64,000 bases of DNA from Chryseobacterium sp. JUb7 (GCF_024806495.1 NZ_JANUFF010000002.1:248001-312000), one strand, 5' to 3'; shown: positions 1-7,947, counted from the stretch's first letter. A program made the numbers and translations. The notes: generated by a model not told the origin, from the sequence alone.

Positions 1-1
1 G

Positions 2-520
2 CTTGACGACATGCGTCCGCTTATTTTTAAAAGTGGAAAAAATATTCCTCTTTATTGCTATCAAAGAGTCGGAAATGAAGTGAAAAACCGTTTTCCCTAT
101 GCTTTTTCAGATGTAAAATATCCAGGAGCTCCGGCTTTTGATTTGCACGAAATAGAAAATAAACCTTTCACTGTCTTAGATACTGAAATCACCCCGATCG
201 AGGTGATTCATTTTAAAATTTCTGTTTTTGGATATAAATTTAGAAACTTGGCCTATATTACTGATGCCGGCTTTATTTCTGATACAGAAAAAGAAAAATT
301 AAAGAATCTCGATGTTCTAATTTTAAACTGCATCCGAAAATTTGATCCTCATCCGGCCCATTTTATTCTTCCTGACGTTATCAAATTGTTTGAAGAGCTA
401 AAACCTAAAAAATTATTTTTAACACACATCAGTCATCATTTAGGTTTGCATGACATTGAAGATAAACAACTTCCGCCCGGAATCCACCTTGCCTACGATG
501 GTTTGGAGATATTTTTTTAA
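2..520 (+). CDS. MBL-fold metallo-hydrolase, 5' end outside the window
   Basis: This is the C-terminal part of a metallo-beta-lactamase-fold hydrolase resembling the PhnP / phosphoribosyl 1,2-cyclic phosphodiesterase group. The frame is open to the window edge, and the residues just before the first visible Met read LDDMRPL, like the LDD(I/M)RP segment that follows the HxHxDH metal motif in that group, so the true start lies upstream. Visible metal-ligand candidates are the Asp in YITDAG and the His pair in LTHISHH near the end. The substrate cannot be told from this fragment. The stop lies 75 bp before the tRNA-Leu gene, and the tRNA has its own promoter in that gap. Confidence 0.75.
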   Translation, partial: LDDMRPLIFKSGKNIPLYCYQRVGNEVKNRFPYAFSDVKYPGAPAFDLHEIENKPFTVLDTEITPIEVIHFKISVFGYKFRNLAYITDAGFISDTEKEKLKNLDVLILNCIRKFDPHPAHFILPDVIKLFEELKPKKLFLTHISHHLGLHDIEDKQLPPGIHLAYDGLEIFF

Positions 521-539
521 AAAAATTATTTAAAAAGCT

Positions 540-570
540 TTTGGAATATTAAGAAAAGTTCATATATTTG
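540..570 (+). promoter_or_regulatory. Bacteroidota-type promoter of tRNA-Leu
   Basis: TTTG at 540-543 and TATATTTG at 563-570 match the -33 (TTTG) and -7 (TAnnTTTG) elements of Bacteroidota sigma-70 promoters. The 19-bp spacer is the usual one. The tRNA begins 26 bp after the -7 box. Confidence 0.75.
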
Positions 571-595
571 CACACCAATTTGAAACAAACATCAA

Positions 596-675
596 GCCCA
601 GGTGGCGGAATTGGTAGACGCGCTGGTCTCAAACACCAGTTCTTAGGAGTACCGGTTCGATCCCGGTCCTGGGTA
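596..675 (+). tRNA. tRNA-Leu (anticodon CAA)
   Basis: The sequence folds as a class II tRNA. The acceptor stem is 596-602 with 668-674, the anticodon stem CTGGT/ACCAG encloses the loop CTCAAAC (anticodon CAA), a variable region of about 11 nt follows, and the T arm is ACCGG-TTCGATC-CCGGT. The discriminator is A675 and CCA is not encoded. Its last 12 bases are duplicated at 13732-13743, so this gene is the attachment site of the adjacent element. The first acceptor pair is G-U. Leu tRNA genes are also the target of the Bacteroides mobilizable element NBU1. Confidence 0.95.
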
Positions 676-720
676 CAAAAAACCTCTGAAATCATTTGAT
701 TTTCAGAGGTTTTTGATTTT
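664..720 (+). repeat. attL: left copy of the 57-bp attachment repeat
   Basis: It matches 13732-13788 at 56 of 57 positions; the only difference is A694 versus T13762. It includes the last 12 bases of the tRNA and the whole terminator hairpin, and it leaves the tRNA intact. Confidence 0.93.
678..716 (+). terminator. Intrinsic terminator of tRNA-Leu, lying inside the att repeat
   Basis: The arms AAAACCTCTGAAATCA and TGATTTTCAGAGGTTTT form a stem with a single bulge, followed by T-rich sequence. The same structure is copied at 13746-13784 in the right repeat, so integration leaves a terminator at both element ends. Confidence 0.8.
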
Positions 721-722
721 TA

Positions 723-740
723 GGGGATCAAAAAGGGGAT
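723..740 (+). repeat. Subterminal repeat, left end (candidate integrase arm site)
   Basis: GGGGATCAAAAAGGGGAT matches 13590-13607 at 16 of 18 positions in the same orientation. The unit contains two GGGGA(T) blocks. Its place just inside the element end suggests an arm-type binding site for the integrase or excisionase; that role is inferred. Confidence 0.5.
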
Positions 741-909
741 TGTTTTTTAACTACTGTTAATAATATCGCTAACTAATTTACTTCCCTAGAATTATTATTA
801 GTTCTTTTTAATATTACACTAAGCAAAGCACTTCTCTTTATTTTGTATTTTAGCTTAATTGATCTCAATTGAAAAATTAACCCAATAAAAGCCCAAACTA
901 CAACTATAT

Positions 910-1674
910 ATGAAGATATGCATTTGGTGTAGCCGAAACGATAATAATACAAACTTTAATACTATAGCACATACTTTCCCACAATCATTAGGCGGAAAAA
1001 ACATTTGTTTAAATGTTTGTGATGATTGTAACTTTGCATTCGGAAAAAAGCAAAGCTTTCAACCCTCAGTAGATTTAGCAATTAAGGAGATATTCAACTT
1101 ATCAAGGTTTCTAATCTCGGATAAAAAAAATATTCGTTCTTACAAAAGATTTAGTTCAGAATATTTTAAGGTTAATCTTGAACAACGTAAGATTGGAATT
1201 AAAATGAAATATAAATTTCAAAGCAAATTCCAAGAAAACTTTGCAAGAAGTTTCAAACGTGGCATATACAAAATATTTTTAGAAGAACGAGAACGAATAT
1301 GTGGGGATTCTCATTCCGAAGAATTTAACTTCATCAGAGAGTTTTCTCGATATAATTTGAACGATATCTCTTTATATTATTTGAAGCCTTTACAACCTAT
1401 ACTATTTATCGACCAGGAACATCTTGATAACCCTCAACTCCATTTCATGCAACCACATATAGAATTACATGAAAAATATAGATTATATGAGTTTTATTAT
1501 GGAGGATATACATATCTGCTTCACACAAATGTATTCATGCAGGATTTCCATATCAACAATTACAATAATGAAATTGTATCAAATAATAAAAATAGCATGA
1601 ATTTATCTTCGTTAATTAAGATTAACAAGATGGAGGATTTAGATTTTAGATATAATCTTTTTAATGAAAGATGA
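910..1674 (+). CDS. HNH-type endonuclease-like protein (cargo)
   Basis: A 254-aa protein whose first 50 residues carry CIWC, then HTFPQSLGG, then CDDCNFAFG. This Cys-x2-Cys / His-x-x-Pro / Cys-x2-Cys-Asn layout is that of small zinc-containing HNH nucleases. The rest is rich in aromatic and charged residues, and I recognise no further domain in it. It is the leftmost gene of the element, 190 bp from attL, and is transcribed toward the interior. A defence or selfish nuclease role is possible. The C-terminal two thirds are unassigned, and the family call rests on the N-terminal motif alone. Confidence 0.6.
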   Translation: MKICIWCSRNDNNTNFNTIAHTFPQSLGGKNICLNVCDDCNFAFGKKQSFQPSVDLAIKEIFNLSRFLISDKKNIRSYKRFSSEYFKVNLEQRKIGIKMKYKFQSKFQENFARSFKRGIYKIFLEERERICGDSHSEEFNFIREFSRYNLNDISLYYLKPLQPILFIDQEHLDNPQLHFMQPHIELHEKYRLYEFYYGGYTYLLHTNVFMQDFHINNYNNEIVSNNKNSMNLSSLIKINKMEDLDFRYNLFNER

Positions 1675-1765
1675 TAAATGTAGTTAGTAATTTTTTCATT
1701 TTCCTTAGCTTAATAATATTTTCTATCAACAGAAATATTGTATTTTTGAAATAAACACATTATAA

Positions 1766-2605
1766 ATGAACTATATAGCAAATGACAACCCATCCTTTTT
1801 CAGGGATTTCGTTAATCAAAATTTTGCAGATAAGTCTCTTTATCAATACACTTACTTACAGAATCAATTAGAATCTGTTTTAAATGGGTACGAACAAATT
1901 TATTCAGACTCTTTAGTCAATGTAGATAACAATGATCCTTCAAAATGGATCATTATAGTGAATACAGATCGCTTAGTTTCAATCTATGGTAGCAACTGGG
2001 ATTCAAACCAAATAAATGAGATTTTAGTAGCATTTGATTTTAAGACAGAGAATCACTCTTTTATTTCCGGAACTTCAAAATTAATTCTTGAAATCCTTGA
2101 TAAAGCAAAAATAAAAGATTATCAAGTAGGAAAAAAAAGAAGCTTCTATAAAAGCTCTTCAGTAAAAGAATTTGACTATTCAACCTACAATATTCAAAGA
2201 CCTAGCTTTGAAAGGGTTTCTGAATTGGCCAAAATGCTTCAAATGTATTATCATGAAGAATATAAGGGCAACAATGACAAGACAATTCAAGATATGTATA
2301 TGCGAATTAATGACTTAATTTTATCAGATGAAATTTTCACTATTAACGACATAACAGATAATAGTATCATTTCCTTTTGTTCTATAAAAGGTTCAAGTCC
2401 AGGAATATTATTTACTAATAAATCATATCGTAACAAAGGGTATGGACAAATACTTTTAAGTTACTGTTCTAATCTATTATTAAATCAGGAAAAAACTATA
2501 TACCTAATGACAGATGCCGACCTAATAGAATCAAATGTTCTTTGTCAAAAAATCGGATTTGAAAAATTTTACGATTATATTAGTATTGATACCGCTCAAT
2601 ATTAA
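1766..2605 (+). CDS. GNAT-family acetyltransferase-like protein (cargo)
   Basis: A 279-aa protein. Its last 80 residues have the GNAT core: a beta strand (GILFTNKSYR), the acetyl-CoA loop NKGYGQ followed by a helix (LLSYCSNLL), and the late SNVLCQKIGFEKF motif typical of N-acetyltransferases. The first ~180 residues are unassigned and may be a divergent second GNAT-like or substrate-binding domain. It lies 91 bp after the HNH gene on the same strand and converges with the next gene. The substrate is unknown; protein, peptide and small-molecule acetylation are all possible. Confidence 0.65.
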   Translation: MNYIANDNPSFFRDFVNQNFADKSLYQYTYLQNQLESVLNGYEQIYSDSLVNVDNNDPSKWIIIVNTDRLVSIYGSNWDSNQINEILVAFDFKTENHSFISGTSKLILEILDKAKIKDYQVGKKRSFYKSSSVKEFDYSTYNIQRPSFERVSELAKMLQMYYHEEYKGNNDKTIQDMYMRINDLILSDEIFTINDITDNSIISFCSIKGSSPGILFTNKSYRNKGYGQILLSYCSNLLLNQEKTIYLMTDADLIESNVLCQKIGFEKFYDYISIDTAQY

Positions 2606-2636
2606 CGGAATTGTTTAAAAATTTATATTCTAATTT

Positions 2637-3362
2637 TTAACTCACCTTTTTTATAGGACTCTCCAACGTTAGTCTTATACTTCCTCTTATCATTTTATCA
2701 TCATTAAATAATATACAATCAAAACCAAATGATTCATAAAACGGAATTAGCCATTCAAAGCTATCTGAATCAACATTTGAAAGATCTCCTGTTATACATT
2801 TAACATTCTTTCTTCTTGCTTCTGCAATAACAAAATTCATTAAAGCTCTACCATAGCCCCTATTTTCTGAATCATTTTTGGTTACAAAGTCAGCAATCTT
2901 AATCTCACTGCCATAATCCTTAAAACGCATTACAGAATCCCAAAACTTATCATCTCCATTTTCACCTGATAAGTAAATATTATCAAAAATATTTATCTGA
3001 GAATAAGTTATTAAAACTATTTCACCATATTTAGTTAAAGAAGCTTCAGTTTTTGAATTATTATTTTTTTCAATAATGTACTTCAATCGTTCAAGCCTTT
3101 TAGACAGCTGTTTATTTCTTTCTATCAAGATCTCATTCTCTTTATACAATTCCGTTCTCTTATTCTGGGAAATTTCCAAAAATTTTCGTTCATCCTCAAA
3201 TTCATTCTTGAGAATTATACGAGCTATCCACTTTATTAATAAGCCCATGGTTGCAATGATTATTCGTAAAAATGTAAAAGGAAGCATCAATATAATCCTA
3301 AGTCCTTTAGTAATGTTTTTCATATTTTCCATTTTGAAATAAATATAATAAGAATTTTTCAT
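2637..3362 (-). CDS. Membrane-anchored coiled-coil GNAT acetyltransferase (cargo)
   Basis: A 241-aa protein in three parts. Residues ~18-52 are strongly hydrophobic (one or two membrane or re-entrant segments), residues ~55-98 are a heptad-like charged coiled coil (KRTELYKENEILIERNKQL), and the C-terminal half is a GNAT domain with NRGYGRALMNFV and PFYESFGFDC. A membrane stalk carrying an acetyltransferase is an unusual layout. Met11 or Met14 are alternative starts, because the first codons run into an AT-rich promoter-like stretch. It converges with the other GNAT gene (31 bp apart) and is divergent from the TraM-like gene. Confidence 0.65.
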   Translation of the reverse strand: MKNSYYIYFKMENMKNITKGLRIILMLPFTFLRIIIATMGLLIKWIARIILKNEFEDERKFLEISQNKRTELYKENEILIERNKQLSKRLERLKYIIEKNNNSKTEASLTKYGEIVLITYSQINIFDNIYLSGENGDDKFWDSVMRFKDYGSEIKIADFVTKNDSENRGYGRALMNFVIAEARRKNVKCITGDLSNVDSDSFEWLIPFYESFGFDCILFNDDKMIRGSIRLTLESPIKKVS

Positions 3363-3443
3363 TCTGATTTTTTAGACATATTTTATTATAAATGGTATTG
3401 ATTTTTGAAAACAAAAAATTTACATTCACAAAAAATTATTAGT

Positions 3444-3908
3444 ATGAAAAAAACAATTTTAACAATCTGTTTAATGGCTGGAAGCTTAAGTTTTGCAATT
3501 TCCCCAGTTAAAACAATCCCCACACATTTTTTAATTTCAAAAGTTGAAACTCTAGAAAAGCAAGTTAAAGCTAGATTAATTACCTCAGGGCAAGTGCAAA
3601 ATGGAGGAACATTAACCTTTATTCTACTTGAACCTCTTATAATTTCAGGAATGGAAATCAAAAAAGATCAAATAATTTCCGGGATTGTTAATGAAAAAGA
3701 CGGACGTCTCTTTGTTGAGATTAATACCATTAAGGTTAATGAAAAAATCCACCCTGTAAAAATGAAGATATACTCAGAAAATGGAATTGAAGGATTAGGA
3801 ATTATTGGAAAGAAAAGAACTTCTAAAAAAGCAATTGAAATTCCAAATGGATTATATGTGAGGGTTATGGCTCAAGAAACAAATTTTGAACAAAGAAGCG
3901 ACGAATGA
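3444..3908 (+). CDS. Secreted stand-alone TraM C-terminal-domain protein
   Basis: A 154-aa protein from the ATG at 3444; a longer TTG-start frame from 3405 would bury the signal peptide. MKKTILTICLMAGSLSFA is a good signal sequence. The mature part reads like the C-terminal domain of Bacteroidota conjugative-transposon TraM: ARLITSGQVQNGGTLTFILLE, then a GMEIKKDQIISGIVN strand pair, then INTIKVNEKIHPVKMKIYSENGIEGL. Full TraM is roughly three times longer, so only the outer-surface domain is present. It may be a relic of a lost conjugation module or a dedicated periplasmic factor that plugs into a helper's channel. Confidence 0.6.
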   Translation: MKKTILTICLMAGSLSFAISPVKTIPTHFLISKVETLEKQVKARLITSGQVQNGGTLTFILLEPLIISGMEIKKDQIISGIVNEKDGRLFVEINTIKVNEKIHPVKMKIYSENGIEGLGIIGKKRTSKKAIEIPNGLYVRVMAQETNFEQRSDE

Positions 3909-3990
3909 CAATCGTTTTGAAAAAACGAGCAGTCTGAGGAAGTGACGACTGAGAAAATTGTTTCTTTGAGAAATTGTAATTATATTTACA

Positions 3991-4054
3991 AAAGGAACAG
4001 GATAAATATAATCTGAACAGCTTCGGCAGGATTATAAGTCTGAACAGTTCCTTT
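3991..4054. other. Structured intergenic segment with nested inverted repeats
   Basis: AAAGGAAC (3991-3998) pairs with GTTCCTTT (4047-4054). Inside, ATAATCTG pairs with CAGGATTAT with a bulge, and TCTGAACAG occurs twice (4012-4020 and 4039-4047). The shared core CTGAACAG recurs in the hairpin at 7909-7947. It may be a structured RNA, a DNA-processing site or part of a regulatory region; no function can be assigned. Confidence 0.4.
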
Positions 4055-4061
4055 ATTTGTT

Positions 4062-4097
4062 AAAAACCTCTATTATACTTTATAATAGAGGTTTTTT
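4062..4097. terminator. Bidirectional intrinsic terminator
   Basis: Perfect 16-bp arms (4062-4077 and 4081-4096) around a 3-nt loop, with an A-run on the left and a T-run on the right. It lies between the convergent TraM-like gene (+) and GIY-YIG gene (-) and can end both transcripts. Confidence 0.85.
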
Positions 4098-4101
4098 TCA
4101 T

Positions 4102-4644
4102 TTAAACATCAATTCTAAAATCTTCAATATGTTTATTATAAAAGTCAATGATTAAGCTACTAATAATTTTATATCCAGGAATGCTAGATGAAAATGAAAT
4201 TCTCTTTAATAAATTATTAGCTTCATTCGAAATTTTTGCATTAGTTGTTTTCGAATAATCTAAAGAGTCTTGTGATAGTAGTATATTTTGAATTTCTAAA
4301 GAGAATTTTTCATATTTTTTCAATCTCATTCTCGTTTCAAATTCATCATAAGAATACCAATCTATATTAATGTCAAATGAAAACTCATTATTCGAATTAA
4401 AAGAGATGTTATATTTAGGATTTAATTTATTTATCAAAAATCTTTCTTTTATCTTCATATCTTCAGAGGATAAGCATTCATGATAAAGTATATTTGAAAT
4501 TTCATTAAGACAACTCTCATCTAATCCTGTACTAACAAGCTTAAAATGGTTATCCTCAATCCTTCCTATTAAATTAGTGGTTAAGCCGATATAAAGAGGC
4601 TGGTTCTCTTTATTTAAAAACATATATATATAAAATCCTTTCAT
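4102..4644 (-). CDS. GIY-YIG domain protein at the end of the mobilization operon
   Basis: A 180-aa protein. It begins with the GIY-YIG signature in the form FYIYMFLN...PLYIGLTTNLIGRIEDNH (residues ~4-33), followed by the helix region and an NPKYNISF segment as in GIY-YIG nucleases. The C-terminal ~100 residues are unassigned. Its start is 3 bp after the coupling-protein stop, so it is very probably translated from the mobilization mRNA. Restriction of competing DNA, DNA processing during transfer and a regulatory DNA-binding role are all possible. Confidence 0.65.
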   Translation of the reverse strand: MKGFYIYMFLNKENQPLYIGLTTNLIGRIEDNHFKLVSTGLDESCLNEISNILYHECLSSEDMKIKERFLINKLNPKYNISFNSNNEFSFDINIDWYSYDEFETRMRLKKYEKFSLEIQNILLSQDSLDYSKTTNAKISNEANNLLKRISFSSSIPGYKIISSLIIDFYNKHIEDFRIDV

Positions 4645-4647
4645 TTT

Positions 4648-6567
4648 TTAACTCTTTAAATTATTCCACAACCTTGTTAGTTCATCATCAATATTGCCAT
4701 TTGAATTATCCGAAGCCTCTGGATGAGAATTGTCTGAATTTTGAGTTTCTTCAACATTCTGATCTTTTTCAATTTTCTCGATCTTTTTAGGTATACTATC
4801 AATTGCTTCTGTAGAATGGCTCTTTATACCATTAAAAATATCAGAAATATCAGCTTTAACAGCCTTATAAAAATTTGTGATATCAGTTCTACTATGCTGT
4901 GGAAGATTATTAATAGTTTTTTCTTTCTGCCCTGGATTAACTGTTTTAAATTTTTCGTAGAAAAAAGGTTTGGCACTATCTGATATCTTCCCAATAAAAA
5001 CTCCCACTGGTAAATTCATAAACTCTGAATTTCTAAAGATTTCTCTTTCTTGTACAGCATAAGTTTTACCATAATTTTTAATTAAAATATTCTTTGTGCT
5101 ACGAGATGTATTTTTACTCTCAAAATATTTATCTTCTTTTCCAAATTGCTTACTTAATATATCCGCAGTATGAGAACTAGCAACTCTACCATAAAAATGA
5201 TTAAGGCAACTTGCAAATAATACTTCAGCTTTCTCTTTTCCGTAGTTATCATTAAGTTGTGAAAGATCTTGACAAAATAATACTGTTGAAATTTTATTAC
5301 TTCTTCCTGTATTCGGAACAACCTCAATATTTGGAATAAAAACAGTTGGAGACTCATCCAATAATATAAAAGAACTTTGTCTCTCAGGTGTATTCATTTG
5401 CTTGGATGCTACAGTAATAACCAAAGAACATAAAGGAGATAAAGCACCGGCAATGGTTGGGTTACTACCCACTGTTAGGACTATTGGATTATTGGGATCA
5501 TTAACATCTAAACTAAATTCATCCGCTCCAAAAATGTACATAAATTCAGGTGTATTTATTTGTGATATTGCCCCCTGAAGACTTCCAACTACTCCTGCAA
5601 TTTGTTCTCCTGCTCCACTCTCTAAAGCTGTAGCCAATGAAATTATCATATCTCTTGTTTCATCATGCTTCGATAATAATTCAATTAATTTCTTATGGTC
5701 TGAAGTGATTAAACTAAAGATGTGAGGTAAATCGCAAAAATGAGGATGATTTTGTTTCATATACCAAATACAGGCTGTTAACAGATCAGTCGCTGATCTA
5801 CTCCAAAAATCTTCCCTTTTGATACTTTCTTTCATTAAGTTTTTTATGATAGCAGTTGCATACTCCCGGGCATAAGCTACATGTGGCATATATTTAGGGT
5901 GTAACGGATTTACTCTATGAGTTCTTTCGGCATTGTTAAGATTCAAAACAAAATGCTTTACTGGCTTATTTCTATAGAATGTTTCTACTTCATCAGATAA
6001 TGCAGGAAATTTAAAATCATAAACAATACCTGTAAAATCAAGTTTAGAAAATTCACGGATTAATGGAACTGCAATACTTTCAGATTTTCCCGATCCTGCT
6101 CCACCAATCACTAAAATTCCCCTATAAGGATTAGGAATTGTAAGTTTTCCATCATTCATTAATTCTAAATCAACTGTTATACTATTTTCTTCAATTGTAG
6201 ATTTCTTTGTAATAACGCTATTTGAAAAATTAAATAATGAAAATTTAGTAAATAAAGGACGGAAAGGATAAAAAATAAAATCCGTGTACTTTTTATAAAC
6301 AGGTACTAAAGATGGAAAAATCAGTTTAAGAAAAAATAACTCAATCCAATAAATCAATAGTTCCATTACTATGCAAAAAGCCAAATTCCATAATTTTAAT
6401 AAATTAATATTATTAGGGCTTAATACTATACTTTTTACAATTTTAAATCCATAAATCCAACCACCAAAATTAATTTCATAGAGGATTTTCACGCCATAAA
6501 ACACTGACAAAACGATAATCATGAGTATAAACAAGATCATCATACTTTTAATAAAACCATTTTCCAT
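4648..6567 (-). CDS. Type IV coupling protein, VirD4/TraG-like (MobC type)
   Basis: A 639-aa membrane ATPase that would pump the relaxase-DNA complex to a secretion channel. There are two to three N-terminal membrane segments (residues ~8-30 and ~58-90), Walker A GGAGSGKS at 155-162, and Walker B ILLDE at 401-405 followed by the VirD4-type segment VVPNTGRSNKISTVLFCQDLSQL. The Ser/Thr/Asn-rich C-terminal tail (~590-639) is probably disordered. It overlaps the relaxase stop by 1 bp (translational coupling) and is followed at 3 bp by the GIY-YIG gene. Length and layout are normal for Bacteroidota mobilizable elements. Confidence 0.9.
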   Translation of the reverse strand: MENGFIKSMMILFILMIIVLSVFYGVKILYEINFGGWIYGFKIVKSIVLSPNNINLLKLWNLAFCIVMELLIYWIELFFLKLIFPSLVPVYKKYTDFIFYPFRPLFTKFSLFNFSNSVITKKSTIEENSITVDLELMNDGKLTIPNPYRGILVIGGAGSGKSESIAVPLIREFSKLDFTGIVYDFKFPALSDEVETFYRNKPVKHFVLNLNNAERTHRVNPLHPKYMPHVAYAREYATAIIKNLMKESIKREDFWSRSATDLLTACIWYMKQNHPHFCDLPHIFSLITSDHKKLIELLSKHDETRDMIISLATALESGAGEQIAGVVGSLQGAISQINTPEFMYIFGADEFSLDVNDPNNPIVLTVGSNPTIAGALSPLCSLVITVASKQMNTPERQSSFILLDESPTVFIPNIEVVPNTGRSNKISTVLFCQDLSQLNDNYGKEKAEVLFASCLNHFYGRVASSHTADILSKQFGKEDKYFESKNTSRSTKNILIKNYGKTYAVQEREIFRNSEFMNLPVGVFIGKISDSAKPFFYEKFKTVNPGQKEKTINNLPQHSRTDITNFYKAVKADISDIFNGIKSHSTEAIDSIPKKIEKIEKDQNVEETQNSDNSHPEASDNSNGNIDDELTRLWNNLKS

Positions 6568-7355
6568 TATCTTTTTATTTTTTGAGTGATTATAACAATC
6601 TTTTGATTGATTTCTCTAGGTTTGTTTTGCTTTTTTGTATCTTCATTATACTTTATTTCTGCTGCTTTTTGAAAAGCCTTTTGTTTAGATTCAAAAGAGC
6701 CATTCTTTAAAGCATTTTTATACTCAAAACTATCTTCAAATTTTCTTTGGTATTGAAACCTTTTATCAAATGAAACTTCACATTTATTCATAAATTCTTT
6801 TCTGTTAAATCCACCCTTGACTTTCCCATTTTGAGTATTCTTGTGATTAGTTTGTGGACTAATTTTTATTTTATTATCAATAGTCTTTCTACTAATAATG
6901 ATATGAGCATGCAAGTCTTCGTTACTCTCGCCACCTCTTTCTCTGTGTATTTTACCATAGAACATGATATCCTCGTTATTTAAATTTTTATTGAAGTTTT
7001 CTGCGTAAGACTGCATTACTTCTTGCCGAACAAAGCTTTTTAAATTTTCAATTCTTTCATTTTCGTTATCACCCAGGTTTTTAATCTCATCAGGACTTGG
7101 AGAAACAACAACACTAAAGAACTTTGAATCATCTTTGCAAAGCTTTGCTTTGTTCTGATCTATATTAATTTGTACTTCATCGGGAGGCACATTATCGCTT
7201 GTCAAAGAAAAAAAATGATTGATAGGCTGATTATCAAAGATCATTTTATAGTCTTCATGTTGTAAGTAATTTACAAGTGCTCCGCAACTTCCTGTGTTAG
7301 CATAAGTACTATTACCACCACCGAGAATTTTAATGTGCATTTGGAATTTTTTCAT
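6567..7355 (-). CDS. Relaxase / mobilization nickase (DUF5712-like)
   Basis: A 262-aa protein beginning KILGGGNSTYANTGSCGALVNYLQHED and carrying the histidine triad region KIHRERGGESNEDLHAHIIIS, with H149 and H151 as likely metal ligands together with H137. A plausible catalytic Tyr lies among the N-terminal tyrosines (Y18, Y30 or Y36). The fold type matches small Bacteroidota relaxases found next to BfmA proteins; the Pfam name is from memory. It would nick oriT and lead the strand out. Its start overlaps the bfmA-like gene by 26 bp, and its end overlaps the coupling-protein start by 1 bp. Confidence 0.75.
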   Translation of the reverse strand: MKKFQMHIKILGGGNSTYANTGSCGALVNYLQHEDYKMIFDNQPINHFFSLTSDNVPPDEVQINIDQNKAKLCKDDSKFFSVVVSPSPDEIKNLGDNENERIENLKSFVRQEVMQSYAENFNKNLNNEDIMFYGKIHRERGGESNEDLHAHIIISRKTIDNKIKISPQTNHKNTQNGKVKGGFNRKEFMNKCEVSFDKRFQYQRKFEDSFEYKNALKNGSFESKQKAFQKAAEIKYNEDTKKQNKPREINQKIVIITQKIKR

Positions 7356-7782
7356 TTACAAAATTCTCAATAAACTCATATCTGCTTTTAAACAATTCTG
7401 CAACTTTCGGAATGTTGGATTTCTCGGAATCTTTAATACATAAGATGTATAAAATAATTTTTAAATTAATTTGTTCTTGTTCATTTTCACCCTTTATTGT
7501 TTGAAATAATTCTTCAATTCTTTTCAAAAATGGAAGTAAAATTTTTGTTTCCTGGGCTTTCCCAAATGCAAATAAATCTTCAACCCTTTTTAATATTTTT
7601 GTGACCTCTGAATGAGGATTTTCATTTATCATAGGATCTATTCCATAACGGCGAAAATAATTTAGAGATAGGCGTATATATTCTTTTTTTGTAATCCCAA
7701 TTTTTTGACAAAACCTTTCCAAATCTTTACTATCTGCGTGAGAAATTGCAAGTGTGCTATTTTGTGATTTTTTTGATTCCAT
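7330..7782 (-). CDS. BfmA/BtgA family mobilization accessory protein
   Basis: A 150-aa protein with an N-terminal FCQKIGITKKEYIRLSLNYFRRYGIDP segment, the ribbon-helix-helix-like region shared by BfmA/BtgA mobilization proteins. A helical C-terminal part follows that could dimerise. Such proteins bind oriT and help the relaxase. It is the first gene of the mobilization operon (bfmA-like, relaxase, coupling protein, GIY-YIG) and lies beside the candidate oriT hairpin. A palindrome at 7834-7850 in its upstream region may be an autoregulatory operator. Confidence 0.75.
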   Translation of the reverse strand: MESKKSQNSTLAISHADSKDLERFCQKIGITKKEYIRLSLNYFRRYGIDPMINENPHSEVTKILKRVEDLFAFGKAQETKILLPFLKRIEELFQTIKGENEQEQINLKIILYILCIKDSEKSNIPKVAELFKSRYEFIENFVNEKIPNAH

Positions 7783-7833
7783 ATAGTGTGTATTATATTA
7801 TTTACATTTGACAATCAACACATTATAAAAAAT

Positions 7834-7850
7834 ACATATTCATAATATGT
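7834..7850. promoter_or_regulatory. Palindrome upstream of the mobilization operon (candidate operator)
   Basis: ACATATT-CAT-AATATGT is a 7-bp inverted repeat about 50 bp upstream of the first mobilization gene. Autorepression by the RHH-like BfmA protein would be typical; this is inference from position. Confidence 0.35.
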
Positions 7851-7874
7851 TAAAAAAAGTGACGAATAAATTGT

Positions 7875-7947
7875 AAAAAATTGATTATCAATTTTTTAAC
7901 CCCGTAGGGCAAGACTGAACAGGGCATAAAGCCCAGTTCCGTCTTGC
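7875..7947. other. Candidate origin of transfer (oriT)
   Basis: Two inverted repeats stand side by side. One is a perfect 11-bp palindrome with 1-nt centre (7875-7897). The other is a 17-bp imperfect hairpin (arms 7909-7925 and 7931-7947, 15 of 17 paired, loop ATAAA). The second is GC-richer than its surroundings and touches the last base of the primase stop. No T-run follows it on the minus strand, so it is not a normal terminator for the primase gene. Its position directly upstream of the bfmA-relaxase operon is where oriT lies in BtgA/NBU-type elements. Confidence 0.5.

Noticed and set aside
3405-3443. TTG-start extension of the TraM-like gene
   Set aside because: It would place 13 polar residues before an intact signal peptide that starts at the ATG at 3444.
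4102-4644. GIY-YIG gene as a homing endonuclease
   Set aside because: It does not interrupt another gene or intron and is in tight operon spacing with the mobilization genes.
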